A stretch of 64,000 nucleotides of DNA from Pseudomonas sp. H3(2019) (GTDB lineage: Bacteria; Pseudomonadota; Gammaproteobacteria; Pseudomonadales; Pseudomonadaceae), in NCBI RefSeq assembly GCF_007713465.1, contig NZ_VMSG01000003.1, positions 62,001 through 126,000 of the forward strand, given 5' to 3'. Shown here piece by piece: positions 47,642 to 55,977 of the stretch. Each line of letters starts with the position of its first letter. The first letter of the stretch is position 1. The translations under genes and the position numbers were made by a program. The notes under the pieces were generated by a model. It ran no database searches. It was not told the DNA's origin and was given only the letters and a program-made list of their open reading frames with translations.

Positions 47642-47716
47642 TTCGCGAGCAGGCTCGCTCCCACAGTTGATCTGCGCTGCTCACAAATTCCCTGTGGGAG
47701 CGAGCCTGCTCGCGAA
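47642..47716. repeat. REPIN: two inverted REPs of the GTGGGAGCGAGCCTGCTCGCGA type
   Basis: Left arm 47642-47666 and right arm 47692-47716 are exact 25-nt reverse complements around a 25-nt spacer. It lies just upstream of the flhA promoter. Confidence 0.9.
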
Positions 47717-47833
47717 GAGGCCGGAATATTCAACGCCCATCCTGAGAATTCAGCCACACATCTGGAAAACACAGGGATTTGTCCGACAGGCTTTCAAGGT
47801 TGCCCCTCGGAAGTGGTATCGCTAGTCTTCGGT

Positions 47834-48075
47834 GGTCGCTGCCCAATCAGCGACCGGGCCTGGAAACCCGATTGAGTAAGACTTAACGATGTGCCACATG
47901 ACATACTGCCGAGCGCTTTTTCTCCAGCAGTTCTCTGTTACGGCGGCTGTGTGCGGGAGACCTTCGGGTCTGCCGAGTTTTGGTCTCCTCCTCGGTTTTC
48001 CAGCCCGCTCACAGCTGCCACCCTTCGCCTGGAAACGAATGGGACAGCTCCAGTCTGTAATCAAGGAGCTACGCC
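47834..48075 (+). promoter_or_regulatory. Structured 5' leader of the DUF3077 gene (candidate cis-RNA)
   Basis: It begins with an 8-bp hairpin GGTCGCTG/CAGCGACC (47834-47855). GGCCTGGAAACC right after it can pair with GGTTTTCCAGCC at about 47994-48005, and GCCTGGAAAC recurs near 48029, offering alternative pairings. A second hairpin (GGGAGACCTTCGGGTCTGCC) lies near 47958. It ends at AAGGAG before the ATG. The regulatory role is inference. Confidence 0.45.
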
Positions 48076-48372
48076 ATGCACAAAGCCATCTCCACTCAAG
48101 ACCTGAAAACCGCCGGCCTCACCCCCTTCTCCATCCACAACGATCAAGCCCTGTTCCGCGTCAACAGTGGCGTCCCTCTGCTCACTGCCTTGTCCCACGT
48201 CTCCGACCTGCTCCACCTCTCCAGGATGCTGGCCGAAGATGCAGCGATGGAGCGCAAAACCGACCGCTATGCCTGGGCCTCCCACTACTTGCAGGAGATG
48301 AGCAAAGCCGTCATCGATGACGTGGTGAAAGTCATAGCCGTATCGAACAACCATCAAAAAGCCGAGTATTAA
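48076..48372 (+). CDS. DUF3077 protein, unknown function
   Basis: 98 residues; the ATG has AAGGAG 10 nt upstream. It resembles the short DUF3077 family of Pseudomonas (LFRVNSGVPLLTALSHVSDLLHLSRMLAEDAAM). No signal peptide or membrane segment; probably a helical cytosolic protein. It is the only plus-strand gene inside the flagellar block and interrupts flhB-flhA. Paralogs of this family usually occur in several copies per genome (recollection, not tested). Confidence 0.8.
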   Translation: MHKAISTQDLKTAGLTPFSIHNDQALFRVNSGVPLLTALSHVSDLLHLSRMLAEDAAMERKTDRYAWASHYLQEMSKAVIDDVVKVIAVSNNHQKAEY

Positions 48373-48416
48373 CTCACCCACCACGGATCGCTCCCACGCG
48401 CCTGCGCGGGAACGAT

Positions 48417-48443
48417 CACCACCACCACCACCACCACCACCAC
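48417..48443. repeat. (CAC)9 trinucleotide repeat
   Basis: Nine uninterrupted CAC units followed by CCCCAC, non-coding, between two palindromic elements; a possible slippage site. Confidence 0.9.
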
Positions 48444-48521
48444 CCCACTCAACAGGCCGAGCGTTAGCTCGCCTGCAGCTCTTGATCTTGATCCACCCGC
48501 CCCGTCGGGAGGCCGAGTGGA

Positions 48522-48626
48522 GGCGTTCATCAGGGGGAAGGCGCGCAGCGCCGTTCGACGCAGTCGAACACATCGAGAGGAGGTCGAAGCGAAGCCGACC
48601 GTAGGCGATGCCCCCTGATGAATGCC
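48522..48626. repeat. Structured palindromic element
   Basis: The arms GGCGTTCATCAGGGGG (48522-48537) and CCCCCTGATGAATGCC (48611-48626) pair at 15 of 16 positions. Inside is a perfect hairpin GTTCGAC-gca-GTCGAAC (48553-48569). The GC-rich sequence continues to about 48740 with further symmetry (GCCGAGCCTAGGCGAGGC). Confidence 0.6.
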
Positions 48627-48843
48627 GGAGCGAGGGAACGCCGAGCCTAGGCGAGGCGCCGTACGCTTGGGGCGAAGCCTTTTGGTTCCTTTTTGGCGCT
48701 TGAAAAAGGGACTCGCCGTAAGGGCGAAACCCTAAGTGGCCGTTACCGCAGGAATGGATATGTACACCTGCAAGAGGTTGGTCGGCTATCAGGCCGCCAT
48801 CGCAGGCAAGCCAGCTCCCACAATTTTGATCAGCGTAAGCCAG

Positions 48844-49983
48844 TCAGGAATCACGACGCAGATCCGGTGGAATCGGCAAATCATCCTTGAGCGGATCCGG
48901 ACGCTTACCCTTGCCCGCACGGTACTGGCGGATCTGATAAACGTAAGCCAGCACCTGAGCAACCGCCAGATAGAGCCCACCAGGGATTTCCTGGTCAAGC
49001 TCCGTGGAATAGTAAATCGAACGCGCCAGAGCCGGCGACTCAAGCAGCAAGACCTCATTAGCCACCGCGATTTCGCGGATCTTCAGCGCCAGGAAGTCGC
49101 TGCCCTTGGCCACCAGCATCGGCGCCCCACCCTTCTCCGGATCGTACTTGAGCGCCACCGCATAATGGGTCGGGTTGGTAATGACCACATCGGCCTCAGG
49201 AATGGCCGCCATCATCCGCCGCTGGGACATCTCGCGCTGCAACTGGCGAATCCGCTGCTTGACCTCGGGGCGACCTTCCTGATCCTTGTGCTCGTCGCGT
49301 ACTTCCTGCTTGGTCATCAGCAGTTTTTTGTGACTCTGGTAAAGCTGAACCGGCACATCGACTGCCGCGATCAGAATCAACCCGCAAGCCATCCACAAGG
49401 TGCTCCAGCCCACCAGTTGCACACTGTGAATAATCGCCAGCTCCAGCGGCTCATGAGCGATTCGCAAAAAGTCGTCGATATCCGAGCGCAGCACCGCCAG
49501 CGCCACAAACAGAACTATCAGAAATTTTGCCAGCGCCTTGAGCAGCTCGATCAACGCCGTGGACGAAAACATCCGCTTGAGGCCGTTGGCCGGGTTCATT
49601 CGACTGAACTTGGGCGCCAGGCTACTGCCTGCAAACAACCAGCCACCCAGGGAAACAGGGCCAATGATCGCCGCCAGCAACAAGCTGAGCAGCACCGGCT
49701 GTACTGCAATAATCGCGATCTTGCCCGAGTGCAACAGATACAGGCCCATGGCGCCCGGACTGAGCAGCACTTCGCGGGGCAAGGAGAAGTTCAGACGCAT
49801 GATCTCCAGCAGATCCAGCGCCAGGCCGCCGCCGTAGATCAGCAGCGCACCCGCCCCGGCCAGCATCACCACCAGGGTATTGAGCTCTTTGGAGCGGGCA
49901 ACCTCGCCCTTTTCACGGGAGTCCCTTTTGCGCTTGTCCGTGGGGTCTTCTGTTTTGTCCTGACCGCTCTCGCTTTCAGCCAT
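48844..49983 (-). CDS. flhB: Flagellar export switch protein FlhB
   Basis: 379 residues. Cytoplasmic N-terminus (TEDPTDKRKRDSREKGEVARSKELN), four TM helices, then the C-terminal domain with the autocleavage site NPTH (VVITNPTHYAVALKYD). It switches export from rod/hook to filament substrates in response to FliK. Last gene of the fliL operon, 3 nt after fliR. Confidence 0.96.
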   Translation of the reverse strand: MAESESGQDKTEDPTDKRKRDSREKGEVARSKELNTLVVMLAGAGALLIYGGGLALDLLEIMRLNFSLPREVLLSPGAMGLYLLHSGKIAIIAVQPVLLSLLLAAIIGPVSLGGWLFAGSSLAPKFSRMNPANGLKRMFSSTALIELLKALAKFLIVLFVALAVLRSDIDDFLRIAHEPLELAIIHSVQLVGWSTLWMACGLILIAAVDVPVQLYQSHKKLLMTKQEVRDEHKDQEGRPEVKQRIRQLQREMSQRRMMAAIPEADVVITNPTHYAVALKYDPEKGGAPMLVAKGSDFLALKIREIAVANEVLLLESPALARSIYYSTELDQEIPGGLYLAVAQVLAYVYQIRQYRAGKGKRPDPLKDDLPIPPDLRRDS

Positions 49984-49986
49984 GAC

Positions 49987-50769
49987 TCAGCGCGCCTGTG
50001 CCATATCACGTAACAACTGCAAGGCCTCGGTAGCCAACGGTTGATACTGATTGAGAATATCCCCCAGGGTGACCCAGAAAATCACCAGACCCAGCACCAG
50101 GGTCAGCGGAAAACCGATGGAGAAAATGTTGAGCTGCGGCGCCGCACGAGTCATGACCCCGAAGGCAATGTTGACCACCAGAAGCGCGGTGATTGCCGGC
50201 AATACCAGCAGCATGGCCGCCCCCAGCACCCAGCCCATCTTGCCGGCCATTTCCCAGAAATGATTGACCAGCATGCCACTGCCCACTGGCAGGGTCGTGA
50301 AGCTTTCCGTAAGAACTTCAAACACCACCAGATGGCCATTCATGCCCAGAAACAGCAACGTCACCAGCATCGTCAAAAACTGCCCGATGACGGCCGCCGA
50401 CACGCCGTTGGTGGGGTCGACCATGGACGCGAAGCCCATGCCCATCTGAATCGAAATAATCTGCCCGGCCACCACGAACGCCTGAAAGAACAACTGCAAG
50501 GAGAACCCCAGCAGCGCGCCAATCAGGATTTGTTCGGCAATCAGCAGCAGACCGCTCAAGTCCAGCGGATTGACCTGCGGCATCGGCGGCAGGCCTGGCG
50601 CGATAACCACCGTTATCGCCACTGCGAAATACAGCCGGATACGCCTGGGCACCAGGGTCGTGCCGAAGACCGGCATGGTTGTTAGCACCGCACCAACCCG
50701 AAATAGCGGCAGCATGAAGCTGGCCACCCAGGTACTGATTTGCGCATCGGTCAGCGCCAGCAATGACAT
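49987..50769 (-). CDS. fliR: Flagellar export gate protein FliR
   Basis: 260 residues with about six hydrophobic segments. Family features: FMLPLFRVGAVLTTMPVFGT, ALLGFSLQLFFQAFVVAGQIIS and MGMGFASMVDPTNG. It forms the FliPQR export pore. It lies 3 nt after fliQ. Confidence 0.95.
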   Translation of the reverse strand: MSLLALTDAQISTWVASFMLPLFRVGAVLTTMPVFGTTLVPRRIRLYFAVAITVVIAPGLPPMPQVNPLDLSGLLLIAEQILIGALLGFSLQLFFQAFVVAGQIISIQMGMGFASMVDPTNGVSAAVIGQFLTMLVTLLFLGMNGHLVVFEVLTESFTTLPVGSGMLVNHFWEMAGKMGWVLGAAMLLVLPAITALLVVNIAFGVMTRAAPQLNIFSIGFPLTLVLGLVIFWVTLGDILNQYQPLATEALQLLRDMAQAR

Positions 50770-50772
50770 GGT

Positions 50773-51042
50773 TTAGCCGATCAACTGCGGAATACTGGTG
50801 TACAAGCGCAGTATGTATTCCATGAAGGTTTGTATCAGCCACGGACCGGCAACGATCAGTGTGATCAGCATCACCAGCAAACGCGGGAGGAAGCTCAGGG
50901 TCTGTTCGTTGATCTGCGTGGCCGCCTGAAACATCGCCACCAGCAGCCCCACCAGCAAACTCGGAACGACCAATATGGCAACCATCATGGTGGTCAGCCA
51001 AAGCGCTTCACGGAACAGGTCTACCGCAACTTCAGGAGTCAT
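50773..51042 (-). CDS. fliQ: Flagellar export gate protein FliQ
   Basis: 89 residues, two TM helices, family motif LVALFQAATQINEQTLSFLP-like LVAMFQAATQINEQTLSF. Part of the FliPQR pore; 24 nt downstream of fliP. Confidence 0.95.
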   Translation of the reverse strand: MTPEVAVDLFREALWLTTMMVAILVVPSLLVGLLVAMFQAATQINEQTLSFLPRLLVMLITLIVAGPWLIQTFMEYILRLYTSIPQLIG

Positions 51043-51066
51043 ATCGCCCTACCCGCCCACTTATGC

Positions 51067-51816
51067 CTAAACACCGCCGAAACTGCTCGCCAGCGTACCG
51101 ATGATCAACGCCCAGCCATCCACCAGCACAAACAGCATGATCTTGAATGGCAGCGAAATGATCAGCGGCGAGAGCATCATCATGCCCATGGCCATCAGCA
51201 CACTGGCAACGACCAGGTCGATGATCAGGAACGGAATGAAGATCATGAAGCCGATCTGGAACGCGGTCTTCAGCTCCGAGGTCACGAAGGCCGGCACCAG
51301 AATGGTCAGCGGCGCCTGATCCGGCGTCGCGATGTCGGTGCGCTTGGACAGGCGCATGAACAGCTCGAGATCGCTGCTGCGGGTCTGCGCCAACATGAAG
51401 TCCTTGATCGGTACTTGCGCCTTGGCCACCGCATCCTGAGCCGTCAGCTTCTCGGCCAGATAAGGCTGCAAGGCATCCTGATTCACCCGATCAAAGACTG
51501 GCGCCATGATGAACATGGTCAGAAACAGCGCCATGCCGGTGAGGATCTGGTTCGACGGCGTCTGCTGCAAACCCAGGGCCTGACGCAGGATCGAGAACAC
51601 GATGATGATCCGGGTGAAGCTGGTCATCAGCATGACGAACGCCGGAATGAAACTCAGCGCGGTCATGATCAGCAGGATTTGCAGGCTGACCGAGTATTCC
51701 TGAGCGCCATTGGCGTTCGTGCCCAGGGTGATAGCCGGAATCGACAGCGGGTCAGCAGCGAACGCCAGCGGCGCGGCCAGCATCAGGACCAGGGTCAACA
51801 GGATGCGCAACGGCAT
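51067..51816 (-). CDS. fliP: Flagellar export gate protein FliP
   Basis: 249 residues with a cleavable signal peptide ([20 protein letters not shown]) and four TM helices. Signatures: [20 protein letters not shown] and [20 protein letters not shown]. Its ATG overlaps the fliO TAA (TAATG). Confidence 0.96.
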   Translation of the reverse strand: MPLRILLTLVLMLAAPLAFAADPLSIPAITLGTNANGAQEYSVSLQILLIMTALSFIPAFVMLMTSFTRIIIVFSILRQALGLQQTPSNQILTGMALFLTMFIMAPVFDRVNQDALQPYLAEKLTAQDAVAKAQVPIKDFMLAQTRSSDLELFMRLSKRTDIATPDQAPLTILVPAFVTSELKTAFQIGFMIFIPFLIIDLVVASVLMAMGMMMLSPLIISLPFKIMLFVLVDGWALIIGTLASSFGGV

Positions 51817-52241
51817 TACTTCTTATCCTTACCTAACAGCTCCATCAGGCGCTGGGCAAACTCGGGGGTCGCCTGCTCGGTGCTCGGCACTTGCACCGGC
51901 TCCTTGAGCACATGCAACGGGGTAATGGTGCCCGGGGTCAGCCCAAGCAGAATCTGCTCGTTACCGACTTGCACCAGCACCAGGCGATCACGCGGCCCAA
52001 GGGCGCGCGAACCGATCAGCTCGATCACTTGCCCTTTGCCGGCAGGACCCGCCTGCTGAACACGGCGCAACAACCAGGCGAGGAAGAAGATCAGGCCCAG
52101 CACCAGCAGCAAACCCAGCACCAGCTGAGTCAACTGCCCGGCCACGCCGCTGCCGACCGCCGGGGTCGCGACCGCCGCTACCGGTTCCGCCGCCCACGCA
52201 CTGAGCGGCAAGGCCAGCAATACGCCGAGAAACGCCTTCAC
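51816..52241 (-). CDS. fliO: Flagellar export assembly protein FliO
   Basis: 141 residues from a GTG at 52241 that abuts the fliN stop (TGAGTG). N-terminal signal-like segment, one TM ([24 protein letters not shown]) and a cytoplasmic domain with [25 protein letters not shown] sequence. It helps assemble the FliP ring. Confidence 0.93.
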   Translation of the reverse strand: MKAFLGVLLALPLSAWAAEPVAAVATPAVGSGVAGQLTQLVLGLLLVLGLIFFLAWLLRRVQQAGPAGKGQVIELIGSRALGPRDRLVLVQVGNEQILLGLTPGTITPLHVLKEPVQVPSTEQATPEFAQRLMELLGKDKK

Positions 52242-52703
52242 TCAGCGCAGCTTCTTGATGCGTTCGCTTGGGCTGATCACGTCGGTCAGGCGGATGCCGA
52301 ACTTCTCGTTGACCACCACCACTTCGCCGTGAGCGATGAGCGTGCCATTGACCAGCACGTCCAGCGGCTCGCCGGCCAGACGGTCAAGTTCGATCACCGA
52401 GCCTTGGTTGAGCTGCAGCAGGTTACGAATGTTGATATCGGTGCTGCCGACTTCCATGGAAATCGACACCGGGATGTCCAGAATCACGTCCAGGTTAGGA
52501 CCGTCGAGGGTCACTGGCTCGTTGTTCTTCGGCACGCTGCCGAACTCTTCCATTGCCAGACGATTGGAGGATGACGAACTCGCCGCATCGGCGGCCAGCA
52601 AGGCGTCAATATCGTCCTGCCCGGCATCACCCGTTTCTTCGAGCGCCGCCGCCCATTCATCGGCCAGCGCCTGGTCGTCCTGGGTATTCATTTCGTCAGC
52701 CAT
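52242..52703 (-). CDS. fliN: Flagellar C-ring protein FliN
   Basis: 153 residues from the second of two adjacent ATGs, whose distance to GAGGA is better. The C-terminal SPOA domain reads NLDVILDIPVSISMEVGSTDINIRNLLQLN and HGEVVVVNEKFGIRLTDVIS. The N-terminal extension carries ALADEWAAALEE and then QDDIDALLAA, similar to the CheY-binding peptide of FliM. It forms the lower C-ring. Confidence 0.95.
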   Translation of the reverse strand: MADEMNTQDDQALADEWAAALEETGDAGQDDIDALLAADAASSSSSNRLAMEEFGSVPKNNEPVTLDGPNLDVILDIPVSISMEVGSTDINIRNLLQLNQGSVIELDRLAGEPLDVLVNGTLIAHGEVVVVNEKFGIRLTDVISPSERIKKLR

Positions 52704-52772
52704 CATTTGTCCTCAGCGGGCAACCCATCAATTGGAAGCCGTCAATTAAAAGCGAATGTGTGCGAACGCAGA

Positions 52773-53741
52773 TCAGCGTCGCTCGATCGGCTCGATCACT
52801 TGCAACGCCAGGTTGCCCTTGTGGGAGCCCATCTTGACCTTGAAGGCCGGCACGCCGTTGGCGCGCATGATCATTTCTTCCGGTAGTTCCACCGGGATCA
52901 CATCGCCCGGCTGCATGTGCAGGATGTCCCGCAGGCGCAATTGGCGACGGGCAACCGTGGCACCGATCGGTACGTCGACGTCCAGCAAGTCCTGGCGCAA
53001 GGCATTGACCCAGCGCTCGTCCTGATCGTCGAGGTCCGACTGGAAGCCGGCATCGAGCATTTCGCGGACCGGCTCGATCATCGAGTACGGCATGGTCACG
53101 TGCAGATCGCCGCCACCGCCATCGAGTTCGATGTGGAAGGTCGAGACCACCACCGCTTCGCTCGGCCCGACGATGTTGGCCATGGCCGGGTTCACTTCCG
53201 AGTTGATGTACTCGAAGTTGACTTCCATGATCGCCTGCCAGGCTTCCTTCAGATCGATGAAGGCCTGTTCCAGCACCATGCGCACGACGCGCAATTCGGT
53301 CGGGGTGAATTCACGGCCTTCGATCTTGGCGTGACGACCGTCACCGCCAAAAAAATTGTCCACGAGCTTGAATACCAGCTTGGCATCCAGAATGAACAGC
53401 CCAGTGCCGCGCAACGGCTTGATCTTGACCAGGTTGAGGCTGGTCGGCACATACAGTGAGTGCACGTACTCGCCGAACTTCATCACCTGTACACCGCCGA
53501 CGGCAACGTCTGCCGAGCGACGCAACATGTTGAACATGCTGATGCGGGTGTAGCGGGCAAAACGCTCGTTGATCATTTCCAGGGTCGGCATGCGTCCGCG
53601 AACGATGCGATCCTGGCTGGTCAGGTCGTAGCTTTTGGCTCCGCCCGGTTCAGCAGCGTTGTCGGTCTGTACCAGACCATCGTCGACGCCATGCAACAGC
53701 GCATCGATCTCATCCTGGGACAGCAGGTCCTGCACGGCCAT
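52773..53741 (-). CDS. fliM: Flagellar C-ring switch protein FliM
   Basis: 322 residues. The N-terminal CheY-binding peptide DLLSQDEIDALLHG (residues 5-18) is followed by the middle CheC-like domain and a C-terminal SPOA domain (VDVPIGATVARRQLRLRDIL). It receives CheY-P and controls rotation direction. It starts 9 nt after fliL. Confidence 0.96.
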   Translation of the reverse strand: MAVQDLLSQDEIDALLHGVDDGLVQTDNAAEPGGAKSYDLTSQDRIVRGRMPTLEMINERFARYTRISMFNMLRRSADVAVGGVQVMKFGEYVHSLYVPTSLNLVKIKPLRGTGLFILDAKLVFKLVDNFFGGDGRHAKIEGREFTPTELRVVRMVLEQAFIDLKEAWQAIMEVNFEYINSEVNPAMANIVGPSEAVVVSTFHIELDGGGGDLHVTMPYSMIEPVREMLDAGFQSDLDDQDERWVNALRQDLLDVDVPIGATVARRQLRLRDILHMQPGDVIPVELPEEMIMRANGVPAFKVKMGSHKGNLALQVIEPIERR

Positions 53742-53750
53742 GTCGTGTTC

Positions 53751-54251
53751 CTACTGCAGTACGAAATTGGTGAACAGCAACTGGTCGATAACGACTTTGC
53801 CGACTTCTTTCTGCGCGACTTCCTGCACACTGGCAGTGGCTTTCTGGCGCAGCATCTCCTGACCGACCGGAGTCGCCAGGGTGTCGAAACTCTGTCCGGA
53901 GAAGAGCATGACCAGATTGTTGCGAATCACCGGCATATGCACTTTCAGCGCATCCAGATCGGCCTGGTTACGCGCTTGCAGGGTAATGCTCACCTGCATG
54001 TAGCGTTGACGGCCATTCTGGTTGTAGTTGGCCACGAAGGCCGGGGCCATGGGTTCATAAATCGCCGCAGGCTTGGCATTACTGGCGGCTTCGGCTGCAG
54101 GTGCAGGCTTGCTCTGAGCGCTGTGCATGAAGTACCAGGTCGCCCCCACGGACAGACCAATCGCCAGCAACACGGCCAGCACAATCACGAGAATAAGCTT
54201 GAGTTTGCCTTTCCCGGCAGGGTCTTTCACTGCTGCTTCGCTCTTCGCCAT
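53751..54251 (-). CDS. fliL: Flagellar basal-body protein FliL
   Basis: 166 residues. One TM (LKLILVIVLAVLLAIGLSVGATWYFM), an Ala-rich linker and a periplasmic stomatin-like domain ending LLFTNFVLQ. It supports stator function. First gene of fliLMNOPQR-flhB, with its own sigma-54 promoter. Confidence 0.95.
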   Translation of the reverse strand: MAKSEAAVKDPAGKGKLKLILVIVLAVLLAIGLSVGATWYFMHSAQSKPAPAAEAASNAKPAAIYEPMAPAFVANYNQNGRQRYMQVSITLQARNQADLDALKVHMPVIRNNLVMLFSGQSFDTLATPVGQEMLRQKATASVQEVAQKEVGKVVIDQLLFTNFVLQ

Positions 54252-54301
54252 GCCAATAATCCGTCACTATTCGAGTTTTCACAGGTGCACGGCAAGGCAA
54301 G

Positions 54302-54317
54302 AGCAAGTGTTATGCCA
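54302..54317 (-). promoter_or_regulatory. Sigma-54 promoter of the fliL operon
   Basis: Minus strand TGGCATAACACTTGCT: -24 GG and -12 GC are 10 nt apart, matching TGGCA-N6-TTGC. The expected start site is about 40 nt before the fliL ATG. FleQ/RpoN control of this operon is known in P. aeruginosa. Confidence 0.75.
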
Positions 54318-54379
54318 GAAGTGTCGGGAGGGGGAATGGTAGGGACTAGAGGCAATCTACAAGACACCACAAGACCAAT

Positions 54380-54468
54380 GTGGGAGCGAGCTTGCTCGCG
54401 ATGAGGCCTTAACAGTCGATATCTTTGTGGACTGTTACACCGCTATCGCGAGCAAGCTCGCTCCCACA
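54380..54468. repeat. REPIN: two inverted REPs of the GTGGGAGCGAGCTTGCTCGCGA type
   Basis: The arms 54380-54402 and 54446-54468 are exact 23-nt reverse complements. The element lies between the fliK stop and the fliL promoter, and is a relative of 47642-47716 with an A/T change in the arm centre. Confidence 0.9.
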
Positions 54469-54483
54469 GGGTTGAGCATTTGA

Positions 54484-55872
54484 TCAGGCGTAGTAGTCGA
54501 CGGCGCTGGAGCCGATGACGCTGGTGGTGGCGGCCGCTTCAGCCACGCTCACCGGCTGCTCGTCATCCGCCGAGCCCAGGCGACCACCATTGCCACTGGC
54601 GGGCCCGTTTTGACCTTGCTGAGCCTGCTGCCCCTGCCCTTGCCAGCCGCGGGACTGGTCGGACACGTTGACATCGACTTGCCCCATGCCTTGCTGGGCA
54701 AACATGTCGCGCAGACGATGCATCTGGCTGTCCAACGCCTCACGCACACCTATGTGAGCGCTCATGAAAGTCACTTGAGTCTGCTGATCGGGAACCATGT
54801 TCACCCGAATATCCAGGCGACCCAATTCTGCCGGCTGAAGCTGGATATCGGCCGCCTTGAGGTTGGCACTCGACAGGTACATGACCCGATTGACCACTTC
54901 CTCGGTCCAGCCGCTCTGATGCATGGCGATTGGTTGATTCACCGGCAACGCATTCGCGGTCTTGGGCGTGGCGGCCTGGGTCAGCGCTGCCAGGCGATTG
55001 GCAAAATCGTCAACGCGCGTGTCACTGGTCGCCGATTTCAGGTCCTTGAGCCCGTCGTCGATCAAACCGCTGAAGGACTTCTCGCCTCCCTGGCTAGTGC
55101 TGTCCTTGCTGATTTGCACGTCAAGCATGCTCACCATGCCATTGGCAAAGTTCTGCGCCGGGGTGGGCTCGCTATCGGCCTGATCCGGTGTCGCTTTGGT
55201 CGGGGACTGGCTGGAGGCCGACACGTGACCACTTTGCTCCAGTGCCAGACGCAAGGCCGGCATCGCGTCCAAAGGATCGGATGCAGGATCAAACGAGGGA
55301 TCCGTCGTGGCCGCAGGCTGAGCAGGCGCAGGCGCCACCGTCGCCGCAAGAGCCGCATCGACCTGAGGCAGGGTCTGAACCTGATCCTGAGCGACCACTG
55401 GCGGTGCTTGAGGATCGGGTACCGGCACTGGCACCGGCGTCGACTGCACCGCCTGCGCCAATGCCGGATCGAGAGTTGGGTCGAGCGGAGCACTATCAGC
55501 CACCGGAGCATCCTTGGCCGCTGCAGAATCGCTTGTGTCGCTAGCGGCCTTGTCGCTGGTATCCGCCGGCTTGTCGGCGGGCAAGGATTTGCCGCTATCG
55601 GCAACTTTCGCCTCTGGCGCGGCAGACTTGTTGTCAGGCGCCACTTTTTTGCCGGTGCTGTCCGCCACTTTGTCGCGCACGCTTTTACCGGCCCCGTCAG
55701 CACTGGACGCCGGGGTAGCTTGCGCCTGTTTGGCATAGACCTGAGAAAAGCTTGCAGCCTTATCCCGGGGCTCCGCAGGCGCTGCCGGCGCATTGACAGG
55801 CACGCTGGCAGACACGGACTGAGTCTTGGCCTGCGAGGCGGCCTGAAGAAGCGAATTCGGGGCGAGGGGCAT
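54484..55872 (-). CDS. fliK: Flagellar hook-length control protein FliK
   Basis: 462 residues from the ATG at 55872 (MPLAPNSLLQAAS, with GGAGA upstream). A long low-complexity N-terminal ruler region rich in Ala, Pro, Asp and Lys; the C-terminal Flg_hook domain with LQPAELGRLDIRVNMVPDQ and LRDMFAQQGMGQVDVNVSD; a Gln/Gly-rich tail. It measures the hook and triggers the FlhB switch. Confidence 0.92.
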   Translation of the reverse strand: MPLAPNSLLQAASQAKTQSVSASVPVNAPAAPAEPRDKAASFSQVYAKQAQATPASSADGAGKSVRDKVADSTGKKVAPDNKSAAPEAKVADSGKSLPADKPADTSDKAASDTSDSAAAKDAPVADSAPLDPTLDPALAQAVQSTPVPVPVPDPQAPPVVAQDQVQTLPQVDAALAATVAPAPAQPAATTDPSFDPASDPLDAMPALRLALEQSGHVSASSQSPTKATPDQADSEPTPAQNFANGMVSMLDVQISKDSTSQGGEKSFSGLIDDGLKDLKSATSDTRVDDFANRLAALTQAATPKTANALPVNQPIAMHQSGWTEEVVNRVMYLSSANLKAADIQLQPAELGRLDIRVNMVPDQQTQVTFMSAHIGVREALDSQMHRLRDMFAQQGMGQVDVNVSDQSRGWQGQGQQAQQGQNGPASGNGGRLGSADDEQPVSVAEAAATTSVIGSSAVDYYA

Positions 55873-55920
55873 AACGGTCTCCGCTGCACTGGGATCGTAG
55901 GTACAGTTGAGAAACAAAGC

Positions 55921-55936
55921 TGCAAGGGTCGAGCCA
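55921..55936 (-). promoter_or_regulatory. Sigma-54 promoter of fliK
   Basis: Minus strand TGGCTCGACCCTTGCA differs at one position from TGGCACG-N4-TTGCA. The -24/-12 spacing is exact and the expected start is about 40 nt before the fliK ATG. It separates fliK from hsbA-hsbR-hptB transcriptionally. Confidence 0.75.
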
Positions 55937-55977
55937 GGTCTGCTCAGGTGCTGGAAAAACCTGCAACGAGGGCGCTT

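Larger units (their letters stand above)
47502..48075. other. 574-nt intergenic region between flhA and the DUF3077 gene
   Basis: From left to right: the flhA sigma-54 promoter, a perfect REPIN at 47642-47716, an AT-richer stretch to about 47825 that should hold the plus-strand promoter, and a structured leader to 48075. Open frames on the minus strand here read through the structured leader and are not credible genes. Confidence 0.6.
48373..48843. other. 471-nt non-coding region with repeats, downstream of DUF3077 and flhB
   Basis: It contains a short GATCGCTCCCACGC...GCGGGAACGATC palindrome (48387-48417), nine CAC triplets (48417-48443), a structured block at 48522-48740 and a lone REP-like sequence (GCCATCGCAGGCAAGCCAGC, about 48793). 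Frames crossing it are not credible genes. Confidence 0.6.

Noticed and set aside
47822..48064. 80-codon minus-strand frame over the DUF3077 leader
   Set aside because: Looks like the kind of small hypothetical often called in Pseudomonas, but it is antisense to a structured leader and its apparent conservation is better explained by the RNA.
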